DNA of 64,000 nucleotides, taken from Lentinus brumalis (Eukaryota; Basidiomycota; Agaricomycetes; Polyporales; Polyporaceae). Every line of letters starts with the position of its first letter. Position 1 is the stretch's first letter. A program made the translations under genes and the position numbers. This document shows positions 34,712 through 46,953 of this stretch, piece after piece. The notes below the pieces were generated by a model, which did not search any database, was not told the origin of the DNA, and saw only the letters and a program-made list of their open reading frames with translations. The stretch is from contig MARA01000016.1 in assembly GCA_001792895.1 (NCBI GenBank), forward strand, positions 806,001 through 870,000, written 5' to 3'.

Positions 34712-36754
34712 ATGTGGCTCCTTAGTACTGACCGCGCCGAACTCCACTTCTTTATCTCTCCTGAGTGCGTCGCAGATGGATACGCAGCCCTCTCGCACGT
34801 CTGGGACGCGCAAGAGCAGTCATTCCAAGACATCCAGAGGATTCGGGAGAGCTGCGCCAAGGAGGGCACGAATCCCCGCGATTTCGCGTGCAGAAAGATT
34901 CGGAGGTGCTGCCAACTCGCCGAGAGCCACGGATACAAGTGGGTTTGGATTGACACTTGTTGCATTGACAAGATGAGCAGTGCGGAGCTCTCAGAGGCCA
35001 TCAACTCCATGTTCCGCTATTACGCCCTCGCAGGTATCTGTTATGGATATTTGCGGGACGTTTCTGCTACGACCATCTCTCAGGAAGACACCGATTCGGA
35101 ATCGGATAGAAACGAAGTCGAGTTACAAAGGCAGCGTCATTCTGCCATTCTGGGGAGTATCTGGTTCCTGAGGGGGTGGACGCTGCAGGAGCTCATCGCT
35201 CCCCGCTTTTTCCTCTTCGTCTCGCAGTCCTGGGACGTCATGAGCACCAAGGCGGACCTTGCAGAGCTGCTGGAAGAGACATACAGTATCCCCGCGGCCG
35301 TGCTGCGCCTCCAGGTCAGCCATACGGAATACAGCATCAGTCAGCGAATGTCATGGTTCGGACAGCGCAAGACCACACGACGGGAAGATGAAGCATACTG
35401 CCTTCTTGGGATCTTCGGTATCCATCTTACGACCCTCTACGGCGAGGGGAGGAGCGCATTTCGACGACTACAGGAGGCATTGATGAGACAGTCCACAGAT
35501 ACGACGCTCTTTGCGTGGCCTGGCTATAATGTCGCTCTGGCGATCTCTTCTTCGCTCCTCGCTCCGTCACCCTCGGCATTCACTTTGTGCTCTTACTTCA
35601 CGCCTTCAATTCTGACGCCAAAGTTGCCCAGTATTTTGTACACGCCACCGACACGCAGATCACCTTCGAGGAACGTGAGTTGAGTAAACACGCTGATGAT
35701 CGCACAGTCGCTCACCATTTAACAGCATGCGATCCTCAGGTGGTTACCTACCACTCGGCCGAAGTTCATCACGTTTTCTATGTATCCATACGGAATACTG
35801 GCCTTTCTCCCCATCATCGTGCTCAAGGGCAGAATATTCGCAGATCTCTACTGGACTTCGGGCGGAAGGCGCGTCTTGCTTTGCCTCGAGGAAGACCCTG
35901 ACAGTCCCGCACACGCATCTCCACACCCTTTCTATAGAATTCGTAGGGGCTTGCGTCATGGACCTGGGTTTACATGGCTAGACGACGATGATCGCGGAGA
36001 GCCGGGACGATATGCGATTCGTGGACAGGTAGTGCACGCGTCGTGGCAGGAAGTTCTCATCAAACATCAACCTTCGCCGGATCGTTTCCGACCTGGCCAG
36101 TTACCTGATATTACTACAGCCTTCATTCCACCGGTGACGGACCAGCTTACCCTGGACCCACCTTTCCGATTCGACGACGCACACATACGAAAGCTCATGC
36201 GCGAGCTCGCCCCTTACGGCGGCACTGTGCAAATCCGCGACGCGAAGTCGTGGCCGGCGGATGCCGACATCCTAGCAGTGTACGATTGCCGGCTGTTCAA
36301 TATCGAGGTCGGCCAGTGTCGTCAGGGACGCTCAAGTGGGGATCACTCCAGGCACGCTTCCCTTGCTCAGGTCTGGGCAAGAGCCTTGCGCGCGGACGGC
36401 TACGCTTCAAATGTCGGGCACGACTGCCCCGAGGATCACGTTACCAGATGGCCGGCTCTGCAGAAGACATTTGTTACATGGCAGGGTAAGGGCGAGGTCC
36501 TTGATTTGCAAAGATCAAAATACTTTTCAAGGGATGCGGTAGTGCTCTCATTCGCACCTTGCCCCATCAGTCCTGAACGGACGCTAAGCCTGGACGTCTC
36601 GTTCTTCAAGCAAGAACGAATAGTGCCACTGGTCCTGCAGGCAGAGACAGGCCACGACATCACCCCCAACCCTTTCTTGGACGTCTCACCCATCACTCCC
36701 TTGTCAGCGTCCTCAGAGCTCCCCGGCGCTGGCCACCCAACCGCATCCTTGTGA
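34712..36754 (+). CDS. HET-domain protein (heterokaryon-incompatibility type)
   Basis: Exon 1 (34712-35674) and exon 2 (35726-36754) join in phase 0 through a 51-bp intron to give 663 residues. The HET domain lies at about residues 1-150: MWLLSTDRAELHFF, YAALSHVWD, WVWIDTCCIDKMSSAELSEA, FLRGWTLQELIAP. It is followed by the family's conserved RREDEAYCLLGIFGIHLTTL and LYGEG segment. Exon 2 carries the long C-terminal region that starts KFITFSMYPYGILAFLPII. In filamentous fungi HET-domain proteins can trigger cell death on non-self contact. Agaricomycete genomes hold many such genes, and most have no tested role. No NTPase or WD40 C-terminal domain is visible here. The model is well supported by frame and splice sites. 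Confidence 0.82.
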
Positions 36755-38074
36755 GCCGTCCGCAACTGTCGAACCGCCAGACACGACGCACCGGAGATGG
36801 ACGACTCAACCGTGCAGAGGCACTGCGGTGCTTGGCGCACGGCTGGACCCGCAGCCTCCAGACTCGGCCACCACACAGTCGCCCCCCTCCCCCCCCCCTC
36901 TCCCCCGGCGCTGCGGGTACGCGAGCGTGGCACGACGTCTTCCCCGCACGAACGTCTTGTTCATGATGCGTGGCCACGTCGCGGCCGCACCCTCACCATG
37001 ATAGACCGCTTGCTGCTCCGGAGCGACCTCGTACACACCGAACCCGAGCTTGCCCAGAGCTACACGCCCGGCCGCCGTCCTTCATCGCGCCTGACTCCTC
37101 TCTTGTCCTGCGGCGCATGGACAGAGCACGACGGGCTCCACCCCATAGCCGAGGGCAGTACGATGGACGTGATAGCGAGGCAGGGGGGCACCGGCGTCCG
37201 TGGAACTGGATATACTTCGTCGACCATGAGGTCGTCCGTGTCTGCCGCCTGGGGCGGCACGCAGACGGTGGCCGGCGTACGGCACTTGGTCATGTAGGCC
37301 CGGCTTCAGGTCTGATGCTTGTCCTACGCGTTCGAGTGGCCTGAGGCTGTGCAGCCCGAGTCGTCGCGAGGCGTCGAGACTCGACAAGACACATTCCACG
37401 GTGCGGCGAGGTTGTGCAGGCTCGGAGGAGACGGACTCAGTCATGGACGGCGGAGAGGACGAGCGAGAGGAGAAGGGTTGACCCAGCCGGCGGATATGAC
37501 GAGCGAGAGCAGACCGGGCGTGTATGGAGCATGTGCTGAAGGAAGGCGCAGGGATGTTCGAGTCGCTACTTCGAGGTCGGGAGGCCGAGGCTGTGGCGAC
37601 GGAGAGGACAAGATGGAGGAGAAGCGAACTCCGGGAGGTTGTCTCCGAAGGTCTGGAGGCAGGCGTGCTGTGTGTTACCGGGCGGAGAGTACTCGTCAGC
37701 TCGCCAATCGGGGTGTTCTGGCGTTTCGTTGGGTACGTACGAAAGCTAGTTCGGGCTTATGACTGCCGTTCGTCCTGTGTCCTGTGTCCGTGTTGTTGCA
37801 ATGTTAGTAGCCTCCTACTCGAGCGACTCAAGTGCGTCCGAAATCCAGACCGTTGAGGGACGAACGTCGAGTTCCACGGCAGTCCGATGCTCGAGATGTC
37901 TTCAGATCCCAGGCGAAGGGAAGGGAAGGGCATCTTGCATATAGAACCACACAGGGAGACTGGTACCTGCGACACGGGGTCTACGCTCCTGTCCTGAGTC
38001 GCAGCACTCGAGCATGCACGACGAGAAGCGCAAAAGTGGAGCATCGAGGTATGATAACTTATACGTACATCCGA
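36755..38074. other. Intergenic region, no supported gene
   Basis: Short frames only, no family and no consistent splicing. It contains a C-rich run near 36886-36903 and holds the 3' flanks of the HET gene and ALG5. Confidence 0.4.
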
Positions 38075-40229
38075 CTACTTACTCTTCCCGCTCCCGCTGG
38101 TGCTCCCATTCTCCACCGGCGAGGTCGTCCTCGGCACCGTCCACCGCCCCAGCAGCAGATTCGCCCTCAACACGAGCAAGTCCCTGAGCATCTGTAGCGA
38201 GTCCGCGAAGACGTGCAGCTTGCTCCCCCCAACCTCGTGCCACTCGATCGGCACCTCCGCGACGGGCATGCGCAGCTCCTTGGCGAGGAGGAGGAGCTCG
38301 ACGTCGAAGATCCAGGTCGCGAGGTGCTGGTGCGGGAAGATCTGCTGTGCGGCGCGGCGCGAGAAGAGCTTGAAGCCGCACTGCGTGTCGCGGATGTGCC
38401 CGACGCCGACGACGCGCAGGATCGTGTGCAGGCCGTACATGAGGATGTTGCGGAGGAGCGAGCGCTGCGGGCGGGCGGGTCAGCGAGGGAAGCACGGGAC
38501 GCAGTAGGGTAGTCATGAACGCGTGGGCAGCAATCCGTGCCGGCCACGTCTGCAGCAACGGAGGCTCTTGCGCGAGACAGCGGACGATACGGGGCCCCGC
38601 AGTAATGGACGGGCGGATGAAGCAGTAGCCCGCCGTGCGCGGGGCGTCGAGAGCACCGAGTATGCTCGTCATCGTCCGTCCGCCATCTCCCATGAACTCG
38701 CAGACGCCTGACCTCGAAGCGGCGGCTCGAACGTGTCGCGAAAGACACGGTTCCGCGCAGAATAGCCAGACGGAACGAACTGCGCTGCGGGGAGTGGAGG
38801 GCGGACGGCCACAATAATGCTGTCTCTCGCGCGTCGAGAGGGAGACACAGCAACGGAGGGTCTTGCGCAGCATTTCACTGCGCTGGAGCGAGACCGGACA
38901 CGCAGTAGTCAGCCATTGTGCAGGACAACACTCGCACAGCGACCACGCTCAACGTCCTCTGTTGAACACACCGCAGGGTCCGCAGACGTCTGGCCACGTC
39001 TTACGGAGAAATTAGGGCACGCGAACGCTATCCACCCCAGCCCGAGGCCAAGCTCTTGCGTGGTGAAGTCGTCCGCCAACAAAGCAGCAGCGGGAGGGGG
39101 AGCAGATGGGTAGCGGCCGACGAGCGCAGCATTGCACACGACACCGAAGGACAGTCACGGGCGGTGCAGTAGTCCGCGGTATGACTCGCACGGCGGGTTC
39201 ATCGTCGTCATACAAAGCCGCACCGGGTCGGCAGACGTCTGACAACGTCGCACGAAAAAACCGGGCCCGCGCGCGACGTCCACTCGAGCCCACAGGCTGG
39301 CGGCGAAGTCGTCCGCCAACGGAGCAGCGCGAATCGCAGAGTCGAGCCTGCAGGGCAGACGAAGCTTGTAGGGCGATGGGGAGACGCAGGGAGGTAGGAT
39401 CGACAGAGATGAATGAACGCACCTTTACGACGGCTTCCGTCTTCACCAGGTGCGCTCGACTCCCGACGACGACGGCCGCCTCGCCCTTTGGCGAGATCTC
39501 GTCCATCGCCTTCCACAGCAGCTCCAGATCCTCGAACCGACTCGCGCCGTCCGCGTCTACCATGAGCAGCCTCCTCCCGCGTCCGCGTAGCATCCCATGC
39601 CGCACCGCGCCGCCCTTTCCGACGTTCTTCTCGAGTACGACGACGCGGACGTCGCTCTGGGGGTACTGCGCGCCGAGCTTGAGCGCGAGGTCGGCAGTGC
39701 CGTCACGCGAGCCGTCGTCGACTACGAGGACTTCGTACGAGCGACCTTGGGATGCGCGCATGGCTTCTAGGTGAGCGAGCGTCGTGGAGAACATGTCCGG
39801 CAGGCGGGCAGTCTCGTTATACGCGGGGATGACGACAGTGAGGTCGACGGAGGGCGAGTCGCGGACGGAGGGGAGGGGGAGCTTGGCGGAGGGTTTGCGT
39901 GGCGATCGATAGGTCTTCTCAGAGGGTTTGGAGACGATGGTGTCGGGCGACCAGAGCACGAGGAGGGTATATGCCTGCGGGAGGTGTCAGCTGGCTAACT
40001 AGTATACGGCGGTGGGACGCGCTCAGAATGCGACATGAGTCGGCTTGACCATAAGGTTCGTCACCCTCGCGGCGCGCACTCGCAAGCAAGCGGCCCGCGA
40101 GTCTTAGAACAAGGATGAAATAGTATTCATCTTCGCGCAGGGAAGATGGATGCTGGTTACGAGACTTACCGTGCCAAGGGTTGCGGCGAGGAGGCCGAGG
40201 CCGGTGTAGAGGAGGGTCGAGGTGTCCAT
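38075..40229 (-). CDS. ALG5: Dolichyl-phosphate beta-glucosyltransferase
   Basis: ALG5 transfers glucose from UDP-glucose to dolichyl phosphate at the ER membrane and supplies Dol-P-Glc for N-glycan assembly. Exons 40229-40170, 39974-39423 and 38464-38075 give 333 residues, the normal length. An N-terminal membrane segment (LLYTGLGLLAATLGTAYTLL) is followed by the GT2 fold: VDLTVVIPAYNETARLPDMF, YEVLVVDDGSRDGTADLAL, NVGKGGAVRHGMLRGRG, LLMVDADGASRFEDLELL (DAD metal site), RDTQCGFKLFSRRAAQQIF and WIFDVELLLLAKELRMPVAE. The exon 2/3 intron is 958 bp against a norm of about 55 bp and contains internal repeats. The protein itself looks intact. Confidence 0.9.
38465..39422 (-). repeat. Abnormally long ALG5 intron with internal repeats
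   Basis: The intron holds imperfect direct repeats: the block around 38985-39090 (cgcagacgtctggccacgtc ... gtcgtccgccaac) is repeated around 39229-39322 (ggcagacgtctgacaacgtc ... gtcgtccgccaac), and cagcaacggaggctcttgcg (near 38551) recurs with small changes near 38849. No ORF with a recognisable product is present. It may be an old insertion that kept GT..AG ends. Confidence 0.55.
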
Positions 40230-40501
40230 GTCGCGTGTCGATCAGCTCAGGTCGGCATGTGCGATGGCGGAGGAGAGGAGGCGAGAGACGTGTGGTGGTA
40301 GGGTAGTGAAGGAGACATCGCGTCGGGGACAAGAGCTGGGGACGGACGCGCTCATGCCACGTCTGCGCGCCTCATCCAATCAGCGCGACAGATAAGATAG
40401 GCGCCATTACGTCTGTTCACGGAAGGGCAGCCTTCCGCTCTCCGTCCTCCTCCTTGGTCGACGACCCTCCTCTCCCCTTGCTCTCTCTCTCTGGCCTCAA
40501 G

Positions 40502-43244
40502 ATGGCGACGCGGCTGGCAACTCGGCCTCTTCTCTCGCGCTTCTCCGCGGTCGCTACACGACAAGGCAGGCTCTACTTGCCCTCGGCCTCGAGGTGCATG
40601 GCGAGTGTCTCCGGTGACGCGGTACGTCTGCAACTTCGCGCGGCGGTCCGACAACAGTTGGTTGAACGCGTCTGTGCAGCTCAGGAAAACACCGCTCTAT
40701 GACTTCCATGTCGCTAATGGCGCGAAGATGGTGCCCTTCGCTGGGTACTCCATGCCCCTTGCGTACGGCAACGTCGGTGCAGGTGTGTCCCTCTCCCCTT
40801 TGTCCCTGCGTGTAGGAGAATGCCCCAGCGACTACGCAGTCTGCCCGGAGACAACAGCGAGCAGCCGGAAGAGACGTCACACTCAGTGGTAGTGTGTGCT
40901 CACGTCTGTTCTGTGCATAACGTCAGATCGCCAGTCCGCGCATTGCGGCCGGCTGCCCAGGACCTCAAGCAAGTTCGCAGTGGCGGAATGAGTCCAGAGA
41001 GTGCTAAACACGGGGAGCGCTCTCCATGAGGGCCCCGCCGTCTATGGTCCGACGAAGTCACGGTCTTGTAAGGCCTGTGGTCCACGTCTAGGTGGTCGGA
41101 CCGCATCTCTCGGCCTTTCAGCCCAAGACGCTGTCGCATCGAGAGTCAACGACGATGATCTTGTGATGCACGGTGAGGTGACAGAGCTCCAAGAGGGCGG
41201 GCCGCAGCGTCCTCACCGCGGGCGGACGGTGAGCGCGGTCACGTTCTGCGCCGCCGTTGAGGTTCCTGTGTCCGTAGTCTGACTGACACACGTGTCTCTG
41301 CGCCGGAGCTCTTCACGGAGAGACGTCCATAGTCAATCTAATACCCCCTGCTGACGAGACCGAGCTTGGCTGAGGTGGTGAGCCGCTGCAGCGCGTCGGC
41401 GGTCATGGGAGCGCGACCAGGCCGGCCAGTCACTTGTGTTCTGTCCGAGTCTTGGGCCTTCATGCCGGGCTCGACGTGCTTGTACGGCGGACAGTTTTGT
41501 GGACCTGCGGCTCGAACAACAGGACGCAGCTCTGGGCTGTCGCAGTGACTGGTCGCGCCCCGCGGCCGCCATGCGGGCCCGATGAGGCGAACGCTGCTAT
41601 GGCACGACATGCCATTCGCTCTCTCGCCCGTATGTTTGCTGTGCTGGCCGCCGGCTTCCGCTACCCACTGGTCTATGCCGCCCACGTGGTATGTCGACGC
41701 TCGATGGTGGGACCGTGACAAACCCGTCGGGGCCACCGCAACGATGGGCTGCACCGCACATATAAACTGGCAGCATCGCAAGGCTTTACACTCCTCGTGC
41801 AAGGAGCCGCTGGACGTTCCTAGGTCGTGGATTCGCGTGTACTGACACGCCGCGCACAGTCGCGAGCCACCACCACGTACGAAACTCCGTCGGCCTCTTC
41901 GACGTCAGCCACATGGTCCAGTCAAAGTACGTTCTGCTTCCTACACTCTTTTCGTCCGCAACCTAACGCGTCACCCAAGTTTCCGCGGCCCGACCGTGAC
42001 CGCGTTCCTCGAATGGCTCACGCCGTCCTCCCTGCAGTCCCTCGCGCCATACTCCTCCACCCTCTCCGTCCTCCTGAACGAGCGCGGCGGCATCATTGAC
42101 GACACCGTCATCACCAAGCATGCCGACGACGCGTACTACGTCGTCACCAACGCCGGCCGGCGCGACCGCGACCTCGCCTGGTTCAGGGAGAAGCTGGCGG
42201 AGTGGAACGTGGGGGAGAGGGCGAGGGCGGAGGGCGCGGTGGAGCATGAGGTGCTCGAGGGATGGGGGCTGCTCGCTCTGCAAGGTGCGTATGGCAGCAG
42301 TGTCGATCAGGAGTTCGACTCAAGTCAGAGCCTCGCGCGCAGGTCCGGAGGCGGCGCAATACCTCCAAGGCTTGACCTCCTTCGACCTGCGCGAGCTCAC
42401 GTTTGGCAAGTGCGCGTTTGTGCCCATTGAGGGTTTCAACCTCCACGTCGCGCGTGGCGGCTACACCGGCGAGGACGGCTTTGAGGTTCGTCGACCTTCT
42501 CCACGTTCGAGCGTGTTGCTGCTCCCACTGACGTCTTCGCAATCGCACACAGATCTCGATCCCACCGTCCGAGACCGTCGACGTCGCCCAGCTCCTCTCA
42601 AAACCTCCTGTACAGCTCACCGGCTTGGGCGCGCGCGACAGCCTGCGTCTCGAGGCCGGCATGTGTCTGTACGGCCAGGACCTTGACGAGGATACCACGC
42701 CCGTCGAAGCTGGTCTTACCTGGGTCATCGGTGCGTTCTTTTCATACTTCACAGCCAGAGCGCGTGCCGACCGTCTTGAGTGCCGCAGGCAAGGATCGCA
42801 GGGAGAGCGGAGAGTTCATCGGGGCGGAGGGCGTGCGGAAGCACCTGAAGGAGGGTCCGCCGAGGAGGCGAGTCGGGCTGACAGTCGAGGGTGCGCCTGC
42901 ACGACGTGCGTACTCTGTCATCTTCACCGGCGATGCCGTTGCTGACTGGCACGACGCACTCAGAGGGCGCGAAGATCTTCGCACCGTCCAGCGAAGAGCA
43001 GATCGGTACGTCCCCCGTCTCGCCGTTAACCCATTCTGACTGATCTCATCCCCTGTGTGCGTTCGCAGGCGTCGTGACGTCCGGGATCCCCTCGCCGACG
43101 CTCGGGAAGAACATCGCGATGGCGTACGTCCAGAATGGGTGGCACAAGAAGGGCACCGAGGTCGCCGTCGACGTGCGCAACAAGCTGCGCAAGGCCGTCC
43201 TCACCCCGATGCCGTTCGTCCCGACGCGCTACTACCGCGGCTGA
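40502..43244 (+). CDS. GCV1: Aminomethyltransferase, glycine cleavage T protein (mitochondrial)
   Basis: GCV1 takes the aminomethyl group from the H protein and makes 5,10-methylene-THF in the mitochondrial glycine cleavage complex. Nine exons (40502-40621, 40680-40782, 41860-41926, 41980-42284, 42343-42485, 42553-42730, 42789-42905, 42964-43005, 43069-43244) keep phase throughout and give 416 residues. The Arg/Ser-rich N-terminus ([20 protein letters not shown]) is a mitochondrial presequence. Family motifs follow: [91 protein letters not shown], then [13 protein letters not shown]. The second intron (40783-41859) is 1077 bp, the rest about 50-65 bp. It is divergent from ALG5, with about 270 bp between starts. 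Confidence 0.92.
40783..41859 (+). other. Abnormally long GCV1 intron
   Basis: 1077 bp between conserved exons of GCV1, about 20 times the typical intron length here. I see no recognisable protein, no clear terminal inverted repeat and no direct repeat at its ends. An inserted element that became part of the intron is the likely origin (inference). Confidence 0.5.
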
Positions 43245-43549
43245 GCCCGCGCTGTGACATTCAACATGTCGTGTATCATAGCTCCACATCCCGGACGCTC
43301 TCAATGGGAGAGTGTACTTGTCGTCCCGCTGTGCGCAGGCCAGGAGCGCGTCTGCCCGGTACGGACGCAGCGGCCCCTTGAACACGGGCACTAGTTATGT
43401 ACGTAGTGTCAGATTGGCTACAGAGTCTTAGTCTGTGCTGCGTGCACGATGCTCGCTCGGCGGCGCCGGGGGGCGGCTCAATCTTGATTATGGTTCTGAT
43501 CCGTATTTCATGACTGGCGCCTGCCCGAACTTCGACTACCACCACCACG

Positions 43550-43651
43550 ATGTACGACGAGAACAATTCCGACCGGCTCGCCCTGCTCCTCTACGGGCTG
43601 CATGAGATCACAGCTCGGCGAAACTCGTCTCCCGCGGCTCAGGCCCAGTGA
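43550..43651 (+). pseudogene. Fragment of the MYDDND-type orphan family
   Basis: Thirty-three codons starting MYDENNSDRLALLLYGLHEI and ending at a TGA match the N-terminus of the protein at 8224. No continuation is seen, so this is a truncated copy. It shows the family is dispersed, perhaps carried by a mobile element. Confidence 0.5.
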
Positions 43652-43949
43652 GAATCGACAGTGAATTTCTGGGTGACCGCAGGTGACCAGGGGTAACCAG
43701 CGATAACTACGAGAGACCGTAGCTATTCCAGAGACGTAGTTCGTCGTTTGTACCTCTGGATGTGCAGAATGTATGACGATTTGGCGTCGGTTGCAATTCT
43801 GCCATGCAGAACTTCGCAATCTTTTCGGCGTTTGTGGGCGCTTATGAAATTGCTTCTTCGACCTGCCTGCAGCCGCATGCACTCTCCTTTCGGCGTGCAC
43901 AGTCGCAGTGCTCTGTCGCCGTGCAGCTGCATTCCTCCTGCGCGCTGCC

Positions 43950-44290
43950 AAACGCTCTCCCTCTCACACTCCCGCTCTCTGTCTCCCACTCTCCCGTCCT
44001 CGACATCTCCCGCAAGTCTCCCGCTCTCGTAAGTACTCCTGCTCGCTCGCCCCGCTCTCGTAAGTACTCCTGCTCGCTCGCCCCGTCCTCGCTCACTCAC
44101 TCTCGCGGCCACAGCCAATCTCTGAGCCAGTCTCGCGCTGCCAAATGCTCTCCCTCTCACACTCCCGCTCTCTGTCTCCCACTCTCCCGTCCTCGACACC
44201 TCCCGCGAGTCTCCCGCTCTCGTAAGTACTCCTGCTCGTTTGCCCCGTCCTCGCTCACTCACTCTTGCGGCCGCAGCCAATCTCTGAGCG
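43950..44290 (+). repeat. Imperfect CT-rich tandem repeat
   Basis: Blocks such as CTCTCCCTCTCACACTCCCG and CTCGTAAGTACTCCTGCTCG recur at about 43961 and 44145, and at about 44025, 44056 and 44219. This gives a pattern of two to three imperfect copies, roughly 185 bp apart, just upstream of the transposase pseudogene. Confidence 0.6.
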
Positions 44291-44371
44291 AGTCTCGCTT
44301 ACGCGCGCACACGCTGTTCCTCCTGGGCTCCCGCCCTTGCGCTCACTTCTGCTCCCCCACCGCGGAGATCA

Positions 44372-46411
44372 ATGGACCCGGCGAACCCCAAGCTCACCCA
44401 CAGATGCAACTGCCAGGAGAAGTGCGGTGGTGTGAGCACGCCAGTCACAGAGGTCGTTTTCTGCAGACACCGCAAGTTACGCAGGGACAATGCGGGCGGC
44501 GCGTCCTCTGCGCAAGGACCTGCGCGGCCCGTCGAGCCAAGGGCTGGCGGGAGCGGCGCTGGACCAGCGCCGGCCGGCCCTGTGCACAGTCCTCCGGGCA
44601 GCCCGCCCGCCGGGCCTAGCGCGCCCAAGAGAGGCCGCTACACCACAGTGAGTCCGGTGGCTTGTGCGGCAATATATGCAACTGACCTGCTCGCCCACAG
44701 ATACCGCCACGATCTCCTACTTGTTCCCGCTCTCCTCCCCGTCGTTCGCGTTCTCCTGCCCGTGGGTCGCATTCTCCTCCTCGTCGGTCGCGTTCTCCTC
44801 CCCGTGGGTCGCGTTCTCCTCCCCGTCTCCCTCCTGGTGTCCCTCCTCCCCTCCTCCCCCTCCTCCACTCACACCAGAGCAGGCTTGCGCCTTGCAGGAG
44901 ACATTCCAAGCCGCCCAGCTTGTCCAGGAGGAGGCCAGACGGGCAGCACGTCGCCAGAGAGCCGCGCTGTACCGGCATGAGGTGCCCGACCCACCAGATG
45001 AGGACAATCCCGAGGTAGGCCGTGCTGAACAAGTGAATGCGCCGCGTATCCCACGTCTCCCAGATGTGCAGCTTGGGCAGGATTTCGTTGAGGAGATCCA
45101 GGAGGCGACACTCGCGCGGTCGGGGATGTCGAGCGAGGCAATCGAGAGGATGCGGAATCCGCCTCCTCGTCCTCCAGCTGCACTTGACAGGCTGGAGCTT
45201 ATGGCTATCGAGATGTTCCACGCACGCGGTTCTGCATCGAAGGACAACTACGCAGATAACCGCAAGGCTTTCATGCGTGCGCACCCCGAGGAGGATGTCT
45301 TGTCTTACGAGGGCGTTAAGCGGCTCATTGCCAAGGTGACGGGCATCGAGCCCATCAAACACGACATGTGTACGAACAGCTGCCTTGCTTACACGGGTCC
45401 ATTCGACCAGCTTGACCACTGTCCCATCTGCCCCACACGAGAGTCACGCTATGATCCCATACAGTTGGCCAAAGGGAAGCGGGTCTCTCGTCGCACATTC
45501 AGCACCTTTCCCGTTGGCCCGCAGCTTCAGATCTTGCGTAGCTCCCCAGACACTGCCCGACTTATGCGGCATCGCCGCAAGGTTACGAGGCGTGTCCGAG
45601 CACAAGTCAATCCTATTACAGAGATTGATGATCTGTTCCAGGGTGCCCTGTACCTTGATGAGGTTGACGAGACAAATATCTCCGACGATGACATGGTCAT
45701 CATGTTCTCTGTGGATGGTGCTCAGCTCTATGCATCGAAGAGCTTGGACTGCTGATTTCTGATCTGGGTTGTCTTCGAGTTGCCACTCGAGCACCGCTAC
45801 AAGAAACGGTTTGTCCTCCCCGCTGGTGTCATCAGTGGTCCCAACAAACCCAAGCTTATGGACTCTTTCGTATTCCCTACATTCTACCACATCTCTGCCA
45901 TCCAACGCGAGGGTCTCATGGTCTGGGATGCAATCAAGGAGCAGCTCATGTGCCAGAACATCTATGTTGTCTTTGGGACTGCTGATACCCCTGGTCTGAT
46001 ACCCATCAGTGGTGGGGTGGGTCACCAGGGCTTCCTTGGCTGTCGCACGGGCTGCAAGCAAGAAGGTCATAGCAAGCCTGGTGGCTCTACATACTATCCT
46101 GCAGCATTAAAACCCCACAACTACACCAGTCGTCGCGGAGGTGGTCAGGATGTCGACTATCGTCTCCCTCCCGAGAGTGCAGAGTTCAGGCGTACTCGAT
46201 ACCGTGAGGCGATCGCACATATCAGGGCTGTCCGCACAGAGGGTGATTATATGGAGGAGCGGTGCCTCACGGGTTTCAGTAAGCCATCGATCTTCCTTGG
46301 CATGCTTGATGGCAAGTTCCTGTCCCTTCCAACCTGCCTTCCTATGGATCCCATGCATCTGCTTGCTTTCAACATCCCTGAGCACTACATCTCCCTTCTT
46401 CGTGGCACACT
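44372..46411 (+). pseudogene. Tnp2/Plavaka-type (CACTA-related) transposase, broken
   Basis: Fungal DNA transposase of the Tnp2-like superfamily. After an N-terminal Cys-rich stretch (CNCQEKCGGVSTPV) and Pro-rich linker come the diagnostic blocks DMCTNSCLAYTGPFDQLDHC, CPTRESRYDPIQLAKGKRV, GPQLQILRSSPDTARLMRHR, FSVDGAQLYASKSLDC and then ELPLEHRYKKRFVLPAGVI, GPNKPKLMDSFVFPTFYH and LSLPTCLPMDPMHLLAFN. A TGA at 45753-45755 falls between SLDC and FLIWVVF, where the family has Trp, so a single G-to-A change of TGG explains it. The frame reopens and is cut after LLRGTL at about 46411 by an LTR. The DDE core continues to the breakpoint and the C-terminal part is missing. Non-functional. Confidence 0.72.
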
Positions 46412-46911
46412 TGTATAACAGTAAGCCCAAATACAATACTCACTAGTTATGAAATATAAAGTGTGGGGAAAAGGTGAGGGCTTGTTAGGCCAGAGTTGTT
46501 AGATGGGTTAGACAATAAGTGGATAAGTCTGAGGGTGCCGGCCTCAGACTGGTGGTTTATATACATGTAGCCCCAGCCCCCCTGGGACTGGGGAAGACCC
46601 CTGGTACTCTATGTTACTAAGCTAATCACATGACCAGCTGAGTAAGGCTGAGTCATGTGTGCTGAGGTAGCCCTATTACTCAGCAAGTAACTGACCAATA
46701 GCGTGCACTACATTACTAGGCAACTATCTAGAAGGTTCTAGGACCAAGGTCCTAGAAGGATCTGGACAAATGATGTAATAGATATCCCTAAAGAAGATAA
46801 AAAGCGATCATAAACATCGATAACTGATGATAACTACTGATAACTCCAGATAACTAATGATAAGCCCACTTATCCACCGGATAAGCGCTAGAAAGGTCAC
46901 ATTTTGTGACA
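46412..46911 (-). mobile_element. LTR of a Ty3/Gypsy element
   Basis: A 500-bp block starts TGTATAACA and ends TGTGACA on the plus strand. On the minus strand it lies directly after a purine-rich tract (agaagtgggggta) that fits a polypurine tract downstream of the Gypsy pol stop at 46954. It interrupts the Tnp2 transposase. Only one LTR is present, so boundaries are inferred from the TG..CA rule and the neighbouring features. Confidence 0.55.
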
Positions 46912-46953
46912 GTACCCCCACTTCTAGTTCGAGCTCCGATGAGAAGAGCGAAG

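Noticed and set aside
36436..36933. Minus-strand ORF over the 3' end of the HET gene
   Set aside because: Antisense to a well-supported HET exon.
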